From NCBI RefSeq assembly GCF_037038585.1, contig NC_092523.1, positions 47,075,501 through 47,139,500 on the forward strand: a DNA stretch of 64,000 nt, written 5' to 3'. Position 1 is the first letter of the stretch; every line of letters starts with the position of its first letter. Origin of the DNA: Patagioenas fasciata. Taxonomy: Eukaryota > Chordata > Aves > Columbiformes > Columbidae. Of this stretch, positions 1 through 12,557 are shown piece after piece. Both the position numbers and the translations under genes were made by a program. The notes beneath the pieces were generated by a model that saw only the letters and a list, made by a program, of their open reading frames with translations, did not search any database and was not told the DNA's origin.

Positions 1-299
1 CTAATGCAACTTGAGTAGAAAGACTTTCACGCATAAGCAGAAACATAGCCAGCAATGCGAGGTATCTTAGTATGGTGATATTGATTTTTCTCAACAAGAA
101 TGTCTCATATTCAACTTGTAAACTACTATAACCCTGATATCTTTTTCAAACCCTCCCCCTTAACCAGCTGCACCAGATTATTTGTGTAACACAATATCCT
201 TGAATGCATATATGTCCTTGCACTTGCCACTAATGAATTTTGTTCCCTGTTTTTCAGATTTTCTTTGCAATTAATTGTGCTCATATCGAAATCTCACCT

Positions 300-600
300 T
301 GTCCTTTGTCTATGCAGCATCTCCTAGTTTCATCACCTGCAAATGTAAGAAAAGTGTATCTTCCGTTCTATTATTCAGCTCATTAATACAAATCCTGAGC
401 AGATGCACACACATCACAGATCCTATTAGAACTTACTTGATTCAAACTCCCTTTGTGACACTTAGTTACTAATGAATACATCGTGAGTTCAATTATGATG
501 TCGTTTGAGATTCATACAACTGCAATTCCATCAGGATTGTATTTCCCTACTTTCCTTGCCACAGTATCATGCAAAACTGAGTCAAAACACCAAACTTCTC
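300..600 (-). mobile_element. Ancient CR1-type LINE fragment (reverse transcriptase part)
   Basis: Read on the minus strand, the stretch contains degraded words of the CR1 ORF2 reverse-transcriptase region in the right order. Near 555-590 there is a match to the coding for 'FDTVSH'. At about 320-395 there is a match to 'FINDLDE', followed by the 'LSKFADD' segment (TTTGCAGGTGATGA). Spacing is close to that of full-length CR1 copies, but many substitutions and indels break the frame, so this is a dead, old copy. Boundaries are approximate. Assignment is by memory of CR1 consensus text. Confidence 0.5.
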
Positions 601-1017
601 CCAGTCTGCCAAGGTCTCTTACAGCAGCAAAGATAAAAACCTCTGTGTTCTTCTAGGTGTTGCCAAATAGCTTCTCTATTCCAGATGTTTTTTTCTGATA
701 TCCTGTTCTTTCCAGTAAAACTACCTCCTAAGATGTTAAAGTGAGGAGGGGAAAAAAAAATTTGAAATACTCTCAAATACACTACCAGTGCCAGGATTAA
801 TTTTGTACTCAAAAAACCTGCCCTGCAAAATGTCTACAGTTATATAGCACAGAACAAGGTATTTATATTAGGAATATACAGTTGCAATATACAGTCCTAA
901 TCCAGATAAACTCTACCATCCCATACCATATGGGACATTTCCTAACGTGAGACTGGCAACACTTTTTTTTTTAAAAAAGGCCAAGGAAGACTACATTTGA
1001 CAGTCCTGCAACTTAGC

Positions 1018-1054
1018 ACTAATCAAAGACAACTAATCAAGACAACTAATCAAA
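1018..1054. repeat. Short tandem repeat, unit about 13-15 bases
   Basis: Three imperfect copies of a word built on ACTAATCAA(A)GACA lie head to tail: ACTAATCAAAGACA, ACTAATCAAGACA and ACTAATCAAAAA. This is a very short minisatellite in MND1 intron 6 with no evident function. Confidence 0.7.
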
Positions 1055-4000
1055 AATCCACAGTACCTTTTCTGACCTCATTTTGCATATGGAAGTAATG
1101 AAAATATATAAACCAGTATTTTTTTAAAAAAAAAATTCCTTTGAGTATCACCATAAGTTTACCAAAACAATCTGAATAAAGGTTACCATACACAACTAAC
1201 CGAGCAGGTCTAACACTGGGAGAGAGAAGCAAAATAATCACTCCACAAAAGCATTTTTGTTTCATATATAAATGATCTATAGATTACTTCCATTTGGTGC
1301 TTTCCTAAGGGCTTTAAAACATGACCAAGTGGATGGCTACCAATTCATTTCTAAATCAAGCAGTACCATAAATGTAGTCACAAGTAGCTATTTTCCATGT
1401 CACAAATTTTACCAAGTGTCTACCATTCCTAAGCAGCTCAACAGCTTTTGCCATAAAGATTTACTGGCTCAGACAATAAAATTATTCCCATATATTTCAC
1501 CCATCTACTTATTACCCTACATATTTTTTCTGCCATTCCAACATAAACAAACAAGGAACACTATAAACAGAAAGAACAAAAATAAGCCCTGTGAGCATTC
1601 TCATTTAATTTCAAGAAAAGGTAACTTGCCAGAGTAGCCAGTTTATTCGAGCAGGGTGTTACATATATTAGCTAAAGAACTGATCTTTCAACTGCCTCTT
1701 TTCCAAGTGTCCAAGTAAAACCCCACTGGCAAAAACACAAGTGATTTTTTTTTTAATTTTTTTTTTTAATGCTTAACCAGCTAGTATGCAGTCTCATTTC
1801 AAAGCAAGCTGGCCTAAGTTAACACTCTCCAGGAAGAATAGTCTTGCTAGAATATGCTTAAGGTATAAAAATCACAAAGATGCATGTGTCTAAACATCAG
1901 GACAGTTCTTCATTGCAGACCAACCTCTTAGCTACAGTCCAAAATGAGGCCAAACACAGAGATGGAGAAATTATCTGAAAAGCTGAGAATTAGGGCCTTT
2001 CGCTGAAAGCTAGATGATGCTTCTGAAACTCAGCTTCAGTCAAAAACCCCACACTTCACTTTAAGCTTTGTACCTTAGGAATATATGTGCAGATGCATGT
2101 GAGGCTGCACCAATCTGTCCTGGTGAAAAATCTGTCACCTGATGTGCTCCTATTTAGTCAGAGAATCCCTGGTTGCTCTTCAGGGCAACTACCACAAGAC
2201 AGACAGCCCAGGGAGATGCATGTTACCACATACACAAAAGCTTTCTGAAGGAGGCAGCGAAAACCTTCTTCAGACAGACTGTTTGGTGGAAAGAGACATT
2301 TCAAAGACCTCAGGAGGATGTACCACAAGAGAAGGATCTATACACCATCAGTCCCTAACCCAAGCTGACCACTTGCTGTTACCACCGGTGAAATGCAGCA
2401 GAGAAATTAAGGGCCAAGGTGAGAACTCTTTAACCTGCTTTTGTCAGGGAAGATCCTTTGACCACCACATTATGGCCTCCTGTAATGACAGCCAGACTCT
2501 GCTCTGCAAGTGTTTGCTCTGTCAACCAACCAGCATTTTCAGTAACTGAACTGCGAACAACTCTCTCTTGATTTTCAAGAGGGAAAGAAAATTGGAAGGG
2601 ATGAAGATCGAGGAGCAGAAATACTGCTTAAACTTGCAATTTCTTCTCGCTTGCTACGATTACCAAAGGAGCATGGATTGTCAGTGATCAAGTAGACATT
2701 TGTAATTCCACTCATTAGTATCCTGTTCCTTTTTCAACTTTTACTTAACAGTTAAAATTTATGTTTACTGTGACTATGTGTAACTATGATTACATACAAG
2801 TACTTTTATATTTTTTACAAATAATTAGAAAGTTATGTTTAGTTTTAGTAAAGCATTTTGCTTTGTATTTTAATGTAGCTTTTGAACAGGTAATTTAATT
2901 TGCCAACCGTCCAACTGAATGACAAGCCATTCAAAGAACAGTATAGGGAGCAGTGAGAAGCATAAAAAAAAATCTTAGCTTGATGCAATTAGTTGAGTAA
3001 GTATGTTCTTACATTATTGGTGCACATCTGTATGCATTCTGGTACTCCATGGTGAAGGAGGAAAAAGGTAAAAAAAGGGAAGGGGGAGAGGGACTTTGTG
3101 GGTTTGTTTTTATTAGTAGCAGATAGCCCACAAGTTATGTACACGAACATAAATTGTCTGTCTCCTGTCATATCCTCATCCAGATCTTCAGATGAATACA
3201 TTCACGATACAATTCTTTGAAAGACCAGACTAAGTAAAAGAAAAAAAGGAGTGCTTGCTTATAAATGTCTTATTTTTCTATGTACTTGTAAGCAATGGAC
3301 TGGTTCACTCCAGAGAAAGCTCAGTTTAACCCTCTAAGGCTACCAGAACTGCGAGTGGAGACAGAATTACTAATTTCTAATTGCAGACGCTTTGTTAATG
3401 CTATTGATGCACAAACTGTAAAAAGTACAGCTTGTCTCTAAGATGCCAGGTGTATATTTCATGTTTAGTAGCTGTTACAGAAAACATACTCTTAATTGCA
3501 AATGGAACATATTGGATCTAGAGGTGAATAAAAAACCCACGCTCTGTAGGCTTGATGTGTACCCTATTGATCTTGGTGGCACCTAGACCAAGCTTAAAAT
3601 TATTTGGAGAGGTTCACTTCCCTAAGTAAATCATTGCATTTATTTAAAAAAAGCTACTTAATAGTTCATTAACTGAAAGCTCTGAGAAAGCTCTTCAGTT
3701 TAAACCACCTGTTTCATATGTTTTCTGAATAACAGTCTTTGGTACAAAATACAAAAGGAATCTCATTAAATCATTTTGTAAGTAATCAGTGTTGTGGAGA
3801 ATTTTGACTAAAACTGATGAAACTCATTTTAAAGCCCCTCCATTAGTCAGGATAGTCTAATCTTCATTTTATTTCTTCACTAGTGTTTCCCCTCTGGGAA
3901 TGGGGAATATTCCCGGTACTAGTAAGAAATCTCATAAAGAATCTAGCACTTGGTACTAAGTTTCTGTAACATAAAATGCATCTGTATACATAACAGGTTT

Positions 4001-7000
4001 TCAAATTGATTTGAACGTAACAGTTACAACATAATAGCTGGGTGTATCAACAACAACAATAACAAAAATCCCAAAACAACCAAACAAAATCCAAACTATG
4101 CAACCCGCAAAATCCAGCAGCTAAATCAAGATTATGTTTTCAGCATTCAGCCTCATGATATTAAGATGAATGTGGAAACGATAAACCCAGAACTATTTTC
4201 TCATACTGTCTGTATACCCCAATACAATTCTTCACAACAGCTTGTCAAGCTGAAATCTTTCATTTAGAAACATCAGAATGAGAAATTTTTGAAGCAACTA
4301 CAATGAAAAAAGACACTTTAAAGTACATACTACATATAGCATGACATTTTCACAGTACTCAGTAAAGTCTGGATGTTTTCCCAAAATTTATTTTCACACA
4401 GCCATGTAAGTGTTCATTTTAGATAATAATCTAACCATGAACCAGACTGGTAGTGATGCTTCTGAGACCACACTATCTGAGGATAACTATCTGGAGATTT
4501 GTGATTCGAAATCCTATCCATTTGAACCACTTGCACCTCTTGCTACAGGGTAAAAATAAGTGAAAAGAGCAGAAGTAAGAAGGCTGACACCAAAATTACT
4601 GCAGTACATGTGTTGTATCTGGCAGTTTGCTAATTTTTGAGAATACAGTTTGTCTAGACACACCCAGATCACTGTTTTAAAGGTAAAGGCTTAAAACATA
4701 ATAATTAGCAGTACTACTTGGACATTCTAAAACCATACTAAATAGAACAGGAATGCTGACAAGCAACATGTAAGACCAGTCCCATAAATATTAGCAAACA
4801 TACCACACGGAAGACACTTGACTGCAGTCAGCATATATCTGTTTCTGAGATTACTGCCCTATGCAAAGGCACAAAGTAACTGAAGCATGGCTATTGTGGA
4901 AAAAAAAAGAAGTTAAGACCCAATCATGTTTTAATATCATATAAATCTACATTCCTCTAATTACAGTGGAAGAATAAAAAGCTTGAAATTCTAGAAATGT
5001 TTATTTTACACTGAACACTGAAAATGTTTAGCTGTTTCCAATTACAAGCTGGCCAACAACTCAGAGCAAATTCCATATCATTTATATACTTAGGCTGCAA
5101 GATAAACCTTTCTATAAAATTAATTGTCAAAAAAAAATTCATAAGTTCCTTAATATCTCTCTTCCGCATGCAGAAAGAATTAAACTTATGCAGCAGCTTA
5201 ATCTTGATATTATATGAAGGTTGGTTGGTTGGGTTTTTTTTGTCCTTACAAAGATCTGGATAAATTACGAACTATTGAAAGCTTGCATTCTCCGTGCCTT
5301 TGTTCTCTACTGTAATCCACAGGGAATCTAGCAGCATCGCATATATCCAACTTTGCATACATACATTATGTCATATAAGCCTTTCTCCTGGAGGAATAGA
5401 GAATCTCTTCTCCACAATGGCTGCTTCCCCATGAGAATATCCTCAGCCTACAAAAATCTGCCTCAAAGCTGAGAAGCAAGGGCTCTGTCCTGTGCCAGGT
5501 AAAGCAGGATTACAAGTTTAACAGAAGTATAAAATGCCAAGGTTTGGATGTTTTTTTACTTCTGATGATTGTTGTCAGTTTTATTGCCTTTAATGTTGAG
5601 GAAGAATTTATTATCCAATCCTAAGTCATGCAGGCTGGTGTAATCAACATTTCCAAGTAGCAAAGAAGAGCTTCAACCACTGAACTACAGTGGTCATTAA
5701 AATAAATCCATATATTTTGCAATTCTAGATGTATTTTTACAATACCCTACCTGTAAGATGGAATTATCCAAATAAATCCACAAGACCAGACTATTATGTA
5801 GCTTCCTCTAGTGGCCAGTACCTAAATATTGTTTCTTCTGCCATTTATTGTAGTTAATTGTCACATATGAATACTGAAATTCTGTGTTCATCTGTTGTAA
5901 ACTTGGGAAGGCATTAGAGTCTATATTTCAGCTCTCTAATACAAAAGCCAAGAAAATGAAGCCAATACATATAGCGAAACCTTTGTTACTGATATTAAAT
6001 GAACAGGCAGCAAAATCAGCAAAAAACAGTTACTATTTTAGCATTCTGGTTTGTTCCCTTGTGAATAGGCATTACAGTGTATTTAGTTACATGGTCAAAC
6101 ATGACTTTCCCACCACGAGACTCAGGAAGCAAGACAGATGTTCAGCTTTTAATTGAGTGTTCAGATATTTGCTATTGAATCATGCAGACTTAATTTTGAC
6201 CCTGGAATTAGTGTGTGCATGTGTTTTAATGAGGCTCGTCGCTGTAGAATATAAACCTATCAAACACCAATAGGTTTGTTTCTGCAATACTCTGAGTGAA
6301 AGAGCAATTAAACAGGCACAGCAAAGCATTCACCAAATTTGAAGGCCACTGAAATCAGATGACAATTTGATGCATCCCTAAAATACCACAACCAAAAAAC
6401 AATGCAGCTCTTCGATTTGGCATGGGAAATCGATTGAGTTACATTTTATACTGAGCAGCAGAAGGATTTCCTTACAGGCTGAAATCATTAAGGAAGAAGA
6501 GGGAAAACCCAAATGTAGAAAGTGACAACTACTGATTACAAAGCATATTATATTGAACAATCCAACACCTAGAAAGAGCACAATTACATAACAGCCATCT
6601 CTGATTTCTCACTCAAAATTAAACTAAAGTTAGCAATCTGCTCAGATAATCTAACTGAAAATAATCACAAGGATTATGTTATCTAAATGGTACACCTAGT
6701 AGAAAATCACATCACACACGTGCAGTTTGAAAATGTTTTAAAACCTCTGATCCTGTAACTTTGATCCAAGGTTATTTGATGAAACAGTGTCAGTAACTTA
6801 CACATCTAGCCAAACACCTTCCATTGCCTGGGATTTTTATTGCTTTCTTACACTAAAAACCATAACTTCCTGCATTGTTTTGCCTTTGCACTTCCCCACA
6901 CTCTGGAATGAGAGAAATACCTTCAATCTTCCCCCCCCCAACACTTAAATCCTGTAAAATTCCATCCAACTTTCACAAAAACATTAAGCTCCCAAAACTG

Positions 7001-8204
7001 ACATCACCATTTATTGACTTATACATTGCAAGCAACAATGTGAACTGTCAGTGCAACAATGACTGATGAAATATATAACAAATCAGAAACTTTTTAATTG
7101 GAGTTGAGGAAGAAATTATTTTCAAAATACGACTGCATATTCCCCTGGGAACCCTAGAGGTAGCCCAGCAAGGGGTTAATCTTACCCTTAAATGCTCATC
7201 CCTCCACTGCAGAAGCTCAAGCGGAACTTCCAAAAACTTGAGAAGAGAAGGGCATGACCAAAGCAACTAATGATTACATTTCTTTCCCTTTTCCTCTTTT
7301 CAGGATATTAGTCTCTGCGTCACCAGCTAATGCAGCTAGCACTAGTATTCAAGCTGTGATTTGCCCCCTTGTGCCTAGTATTCAGTAACATGCCCACTGC
7401 AAACACTTCAAAAGAGAGGCTCTTTAAATCATCTAGTGCAACACTTGCTATAAGGGTATCTCAGCAGCTAAAATACCTGGCACTATGAATATCTCTGCTG
7501 GCAGTTATCTGCCTAACCTCATTCATTTTTACAGCTGAAATCAGCTGGAATGTGTCTGTTACGTGTCCTCAGGAGAGCACACAGCAAGGGATTTACAGCA
7601 CAGTAACTAACCTCAGGTCTTGACTTTGCTTATTCCCTGGCATACCATTACATCCTTGGGGAAAGATAATGCAGCTGACAAAAAAAAAGTCACAGTCCCT
7701 CAAAATAAATCAGTCCAGTTTTGGGATGTGCTGCCAACTCTGTTTATGTTCCTGGCTTTTTCTCAGCACATTTCTGAAGCCACAGACTTTGTTAGAAGAA
7801 TAAGGAAAGAAAAAGATTCAAGCAGATATCTTATCAGAAAAAGGTCTGTGCCTGTTCCTCATCACTCTGTAACGGCCTTTTGCCATTACAGCAACTGAAC
7901 GTGCAGTGGTGTTTGGGTAGCAACGTAAGAGCCTAATAAATAAAACATGGAAGTTGGAGTAGAGAAAATTCAATAAAATCTCATGCATGCTTTTCATTTT
8001 TCATGCTAAGGATCAGAATATTAAGTACATTTCAGTGCCTAATACTGTCTTCAGTATTAGTCACTCATCATTCCTCATATTCCATTGGAATTAGAAACTC
8101 TAACTGAAACTCAGAGACAGTACAAACAATATGTCAACAGTGTAAATATCAATAAGTAAAAACTGAGGGTCTGTAATTAAATGCTTCTGTTCTAAATAGA
8201 CAAG

Positions 8205-9003
8205 ACTCTGACGGGTGCACTCAACCCCTTGACCAGGCTGGCGATGGTTTGGTGCAGGCTCCGGAGCAGCAAAGGCAAAGGCCTGAGCCATGTACTCCCC
8301 CAGCTCCCTACAAGAGGAGCAGAGTGGCACAGCGAGCATCGATGCTTGCGAGCTTGGAACACCCATCATGTGAGAGATGGATGAACAGGGGGCAGCTCTT
8401 CCAAGACTCATTTGTCAACGAACAAAAAGTTGTAGGCACGAGGAGTCTCATGCATACCTTTCCCATCACATGTGATTTGACTACGAGACAACCACTTTAT
8501 TCCATAAATACAACAGCCTGGGTGAGCCTACTCTGAGCTCTCCCTGCTCAGCAGTGTGGTTGAATGGTGGTCACCTCCCCTTGAGCTGGGACACCTCTCA
8601 GGGTTACTCCTTGAGGCACAGAGACCTTTTTTACCAACAGCAGATCATTGTTAAATGACTGATGTCGCATATAACCTTGTAGTATAGTAACTTTGAGCTT
8701 GCCTTGGTAACTTTGCATGCCAAATTGATACTAACGAAACATTACTCAACTGGAGGGTTCCCTTACTGTTTGCATCTCCAGTCTCTGTGAAATATTCTAA
8801 CTCGAGGTTACCTCAATTTTCCTCTGTATATTTCCTCCATGCAGTAATTACTAAGGTCAATCTTGCCATCAAACTTGTTGAACCTTGTCATACCACTGTT
8901 AACTCTGCTAAATTCCATATAATTCACTGAACTTGGTCAAATTATTGTTTTACCTCAATAAATATATTGCTGCTTCTCTCTTTGAGTGAGGTGCATTCCA
9001 CTA
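8205..9003 (+). mobile_element. Probable solo LTR of an endogenous retrovirus
   Basis: A GC-richer block in AT-rich intron has LTR-like order. A TATA-like CATAAATA at about 8503 is followed by a GAGCTCTCCCTGCTCAG block at about 8534. About 450 bases later comes AATAAA at about 8958, and the block ends in ...CCACAACA near 9003, a CA end as LTRs have. I see no gag, pol or env coding beside it, so if real it is a solo LTR, plus orientation, opposite to MND1. The 5' edge is not resolved, and I could not find a convincing target-site duplication. It might be an unrelated repeat. It lies about 400 bases from MND1 exon 6. Confidence 0.42.
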
Positions 9004-9417
9004 ATCCACAACAAAGGCAATGGAAGTCAAAAGATATCTGTTTTGCTAGAATGGAATTGAAGGTAAACAGGAGCGAGTGAATATTCTCCAAAAGACATTC
9101 TAGGCTTCAGGACACTTAGAAGTTACAGAATTCATATGTTTCCAGAATAAATGGTCCTGATATTAACTATAATGCATCAGAGTATTTCCATTTTAGGATT
9201 GTTTGTTAACTGTTCAGTTGTTGGCAGAGTAAATATCAGTTAAAAGTACCTTATGACAGAACACAAAAAGAAACGGTCACTGTACCTGTATTGTATTGCT
9301 TGCAGCTTTAAAAAGAAAAGCAGCTATTCTTCAGCTTATCTCTGCATACCAGTTTTTAAACTAAAGAAATGCATGCCTTTTCATGCAAAAATTCACTTTA
9401 AACACTATAAAACTTAC

Positions 9418-9532
9418 GCATTTCTTCAACGACGTCTGGATCACATTCTCTGTATTTCTCTATTTCTGCCTTTAGTTGCTCTTTTTTCTGCCGAAGGGCA
9501 GCAAGTTCTTCTATTAGAGCTGCACGTTCTGC
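9418..9532 (-). CDS. MND1: MND1 exon 6 (coiled coil), last exon in window
   Basis: 115 bases starting in phase 0 and ending after the first base (C) of codon 156; residues 118-155. It encodes AERAALIEELAALRQKK, then EQLKAEIEKYRECDPDVVEE and M, continuing the long coiled coil. The family's conserved CDPxVVEE segment is present. The acceptor is ATCCTCAG and the donor GTAAGTTT. The next codon should be Arg (C + GN from exon 7). Exon 7 and the terminal exon were not found to the left, so the gene is cut by the window edge. Confidence 0.94.
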
Positions 9533-11223
9533 CTGAGGATTCAAAGTGTGTTGGGAGATATAACAAAATCCAAAAATAAAAATCAGTAATTACTGCACAG
9601 AACATTTTTCTAAAGATAAAGAGACATATTTAAAAGTTGTTTTCACAAATGTTTACTGTCAATGAGCCAGTTTAGCATTTCATGCACGCACAAAACTCTC
9701 AGTGACACTAAATGATACAGAGGTACAAAATGTAAGGAGAAAATGGCCAAAATGGATAAACACAACACACGAACAGATCTGTTAATTGCTCAGCTTAAAG
9801 GCTAAGGCATATTTAGGAGTGCCAGTCTTGTAATTAGGCAGCATTACAGAAACAGATACCATGCACACTTCCATAAATCAGGATGCTGTGTATGATCACC
9901 CTCTGAATTAATTTTTCTCCCTCTTTTTTCCACAATATTTAAGAACAGTAGTCTCAAAAATAAATTCAGATATTTATGACATGGTAGTCTCTGCTGGGAG
10001 AGTATGCGATATTGACCTCAAATATACTACTGATCAATAAGAGTCTGCAGACTGACTCGACATGAGCTCTCCCACAGCCAACTCAGCACATATTTCTAAT
10101 TCAGCCTGGACTTAGAGTCACACACAGTAACTGGCTGATAATCAAAGATCTCATGCTAGGGCATTGGGTAGCCTGGCTTTTTTAGCCAGACAGCATCAGT
10201 TTGTAAACCATCAGGTTTTTAGCCAGTGGCAATCTCCACAGCAGACCTCCAGCCTGAGGGGTTTTTTCAATTTTCCATGTTCCCAATGACTTTGCCAGCA
10301 GCCTGGATTCTGCACATTCTGAAACTGCAGGCTGGAAATAAAAAGTTTGCAGATGCTGAGGTATGGAGACTAGCTGCTCAGAGACCTACATCATGACCTA
10401 GATTTCTCAGGACTTCTTCCTGATGTGTAATCCGCTACCAAAACATTGGAAGCATCAACCAGAACGGGACTTCCAGGACCAACAGCTTCTTGCAACTCGG
10501 GCAAGCCACATGGTGGAGATGTCCAAGTCTTGAATAGTTCATTTGGAAGCCTTACAAGCACAACTACATGAGAAACCTGCCTGTGATTCCCTGATTACAG
10601 TCAAACCCAGAGCATTTCTGTACAATATGTTGGATTCTAAAATCTGGCACCCTGCAAAACTCCATTCCACCTGAAAACTTCTGGTCGCCTCTGTTTATGC
10701 ATTTATTTACTGGAGGTTTAAACTGGTTTAGACTGCACAACTCAAAATAAATCAGCAACTTAGAATACTATATGAAGTATTTCTAACTAATATGCAACTT
10801 CAACACAAACATATAAAAAATGCAAAGCCTAAATATTACTTACAAATCAGATTAAAAAAATAAGACTCCCAATATCCAAGTTTGCAATCACTAGATTTGG
10901 TAGTTCAGCAACCATTGGCAACTTTGGTAGGTACCTGTGGATAGCTCAAGTTTTAAGATATCTTTAAATCTGAAAAAGTCTGGAAGATTACCAGACTTCA
11001 GGCAGTCACACATTTTCTCAGCCTTGGAGCAGCCAGCTGTCAATATTTTACTGCATGAGCAACTAAGGAATAATCTAGTATTTGATTTTTCTCTCTCCCT
11101 TTCTTATCTCCTGTACTTAAAAATCTTAATGGATTTCCCACAACTACATTAGCAGTTACAAAATGTGCATACTTATGACCCTGTTTCCCAGCAGGAATGC
11201 CTCCCCCCTGCAAAGCAACTTAC
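9533..11223 (-). other. MND1 intron 5
   Basis: 1.69 kb between exons 5 and 6, phase 0. It is unique-looking AT-rich sequence with a slightly GC-richer stretch at about 10.0-10.5 kb. I see no coding exon, recognised repeat or RNA gene. Confidence 0.85.
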
Positions 11224-11298
11224 AGTATCTTCACGTCCAATTTTTGATTTCTCAATGCTTTTTTGTAAAGTCTCTTTTTTCTGACTGCTTTCAGCAAA
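11224..11298 (-). CDS. MND1: MND1 exon 5 (coiled coil)
   Basis: 75 bases, 25 codons, phase 0 at both ends, residues 93-117. The translation starts FAESSQKKETLQKSIEK and ends KIGREDT. This is the coiled-coil region through which MND1 pairs in parallel with HOP2 (family knowledge). The acceptor is CTTTTTCAG and the donor GTAAGT. It sits 16.2 kb downstream of exon 4, the longest intron in the window. The length of 25 codons preserves frame, so skipping it would remove about seven helical turns without a frameshift. Confidence 0.93.
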
Positions 11299-11609
11299 CT
11301 GAAAAAGGAAAGAAATAACAAAATCAACCTATTTCCATAACAGATATTAAACTTACCTATAGAATGTGCATACACAGAAATATATTAAAATAAACAGGTG
11401 GATATACACTTGAGTATATAAATTTATATATATTTATAGCTATTTTATTAAAAAGAAATACAAAATAAATACAAAGCCACTCAAATATAAGTCTGAACCA
11501 CAGAAAATTACAGGAAGCAACTTAAAGTCTAAGAAATTTTCACTGCCATGGCACGTAATCTTGTTATGTACTGCATATTCAATATGGGGCCAATATCCTA
11601 TTTCATACC

Positions 11610-11915
11610 ATAATCTGGCATCTCTCTCCTCGGTGGCAAACAATGATAGGACAAGGACTAATGGGATCACGCTGGAACACAAGAGGTTCCACTTAAATTT
11701 GAGAAAAAACTTCTCAGTGGGGGTGACACAGCACTGGAACAGGTTGCCCAGGGGGGCTGTGGAGTCTCCTTCCCTGGAGACATTCAAAACCCACCTGGAC
11801 ATGTTCCTGTGTGACCTCATCTAGGTATTCCTGCTCTGGCAGGGGGATTGGACTAGATGATCTTCTGAGGTCCCTTCCAATCCTAAACATACTGTGTGAT
11901 ACTGTGTGTGTGTGA
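11610..11915 (+). mobile_element. CR1 LINE, 5'-truncated 3' end
   Basis: Clear CR1 3' end in plus orientation. Near 11645 it has ACAAGGACTAATGGGATCA. It then passes through the end of ORF2, with the words AACAGGTTGCCCAGG and CATTCAAAACCCACCTGGAC coding for the familiar terminal 'FKTHLDMFLCDLI' before a stop at about 11822. The 3' UTR has GATTGGACTAGATGATCT and CCCTTCCAATCCTAA. The end is a short octamer-like tail (ATACTGTG repeated, running into GTGTGTG). It is antisense to MND1, about 300 bases upstream of the exon 5 acceptor. The open terminal frame and low divergence make it much younger than the fragment at 300-600. Confidence 0.93.
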
Positions 11916-12466
11916 TCTCTATGCAAAGAACTCCATGACATGGAGGCTTTGGATTAGATTATTTCCTTTGGTCCTTTTCCAGCAATCTTTATTCAATGGA
12001 AGCAGTGACAAAAGCCACAGCAGATCCACCTGCTCAGCTGCTGACATCAGCCTTCCCAAAGCCTAGTGTGCCACTGGCATGGCCCCAACCCCTTTTGCAT
12101 ACTGCTGAATAGAAGCCTCTATAGCCTAAAGGCACGCAAAGCCACAACTCCCATTTTCTGTGCTGCGCTCACACTGCCAGACTTCAGAGTGCCCTTCCCG
12201 CAGGCCTGAGGCAGAGGAATCTCATAGAAGTTGCATCCCACAGGTCTGGTGTCAATACTCCCTACATTTTCCCATTACTGGTCAAGAGAGATCTCTCTGT
12301 TAACCTGCCACCCATCTTGAACCACAGGCCCTTCCAGTTTAGCTGGAACTTTTCCAGAGAAACTTTGGAAACTCTTAAGCTGAGCAGGATGCGTGACTCG
12401 CTCCTCAGAGGCAGAATACTCAGCACTAGCCACAGCACCTTGAAATATTAAATGACATGAATGAAA

Positions 12467-12479
12467 ACACACACACACA
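12467..12479. repeat. (AC)6 microsatellite
   Basis: Six to seven AC units in MND1 intron 4, 58 bases before a 21-base A run. Short and probably not very variable. Confidence 0.8.
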
Positions 12480-12536
12480 AAATTCTGATAAACTATAGTT
12501 TGGAAACTAGTTATTGCAATAACCAATGCCAAAAGG

Positions 12537-12557
12537 AAAAAAAAAAAAAAAAAAAAG
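12537..12557. repeat. A homopolymer, about 21 bases
   Basis: Uninterrupted A run on the plus strand in MND1 intron 4. I see no retroelement body directly upstream, so origin as a retrotransposon tail is not supported. Confidence 0.9.

Larger units (their letters stand above)
1..9417 (-). other. MND1 intron 6 (partial)
   Basis: No exon is recognisable on either strand. The stretch is AT-rich, with frequent stops in all frames; frames of 60-135 codons occur but show no family motif or splice context. It holds an old CR1 reverse-transcriptase remnant near the left edge and a probable LTR at about 8.2-9.0 kb, listed separately. Elsewhere I see no supported feature. The start of exon 7 should lie beyond base 1, but a short diverged exon could have been missed. 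Confidence 0.7.

Noticed and set aside
2142..2549. 135-codon plus frame near the left edge
   Set aside because: No similarity to any protein family I know and no processed-pseudogene hallmarks such as a poly(A) tail.
11561..11824. 87-codon plus frame as a host gene
   Set aside because: Its end is the C-terminal part of CR1 ORF2; it belongs to the transposon.
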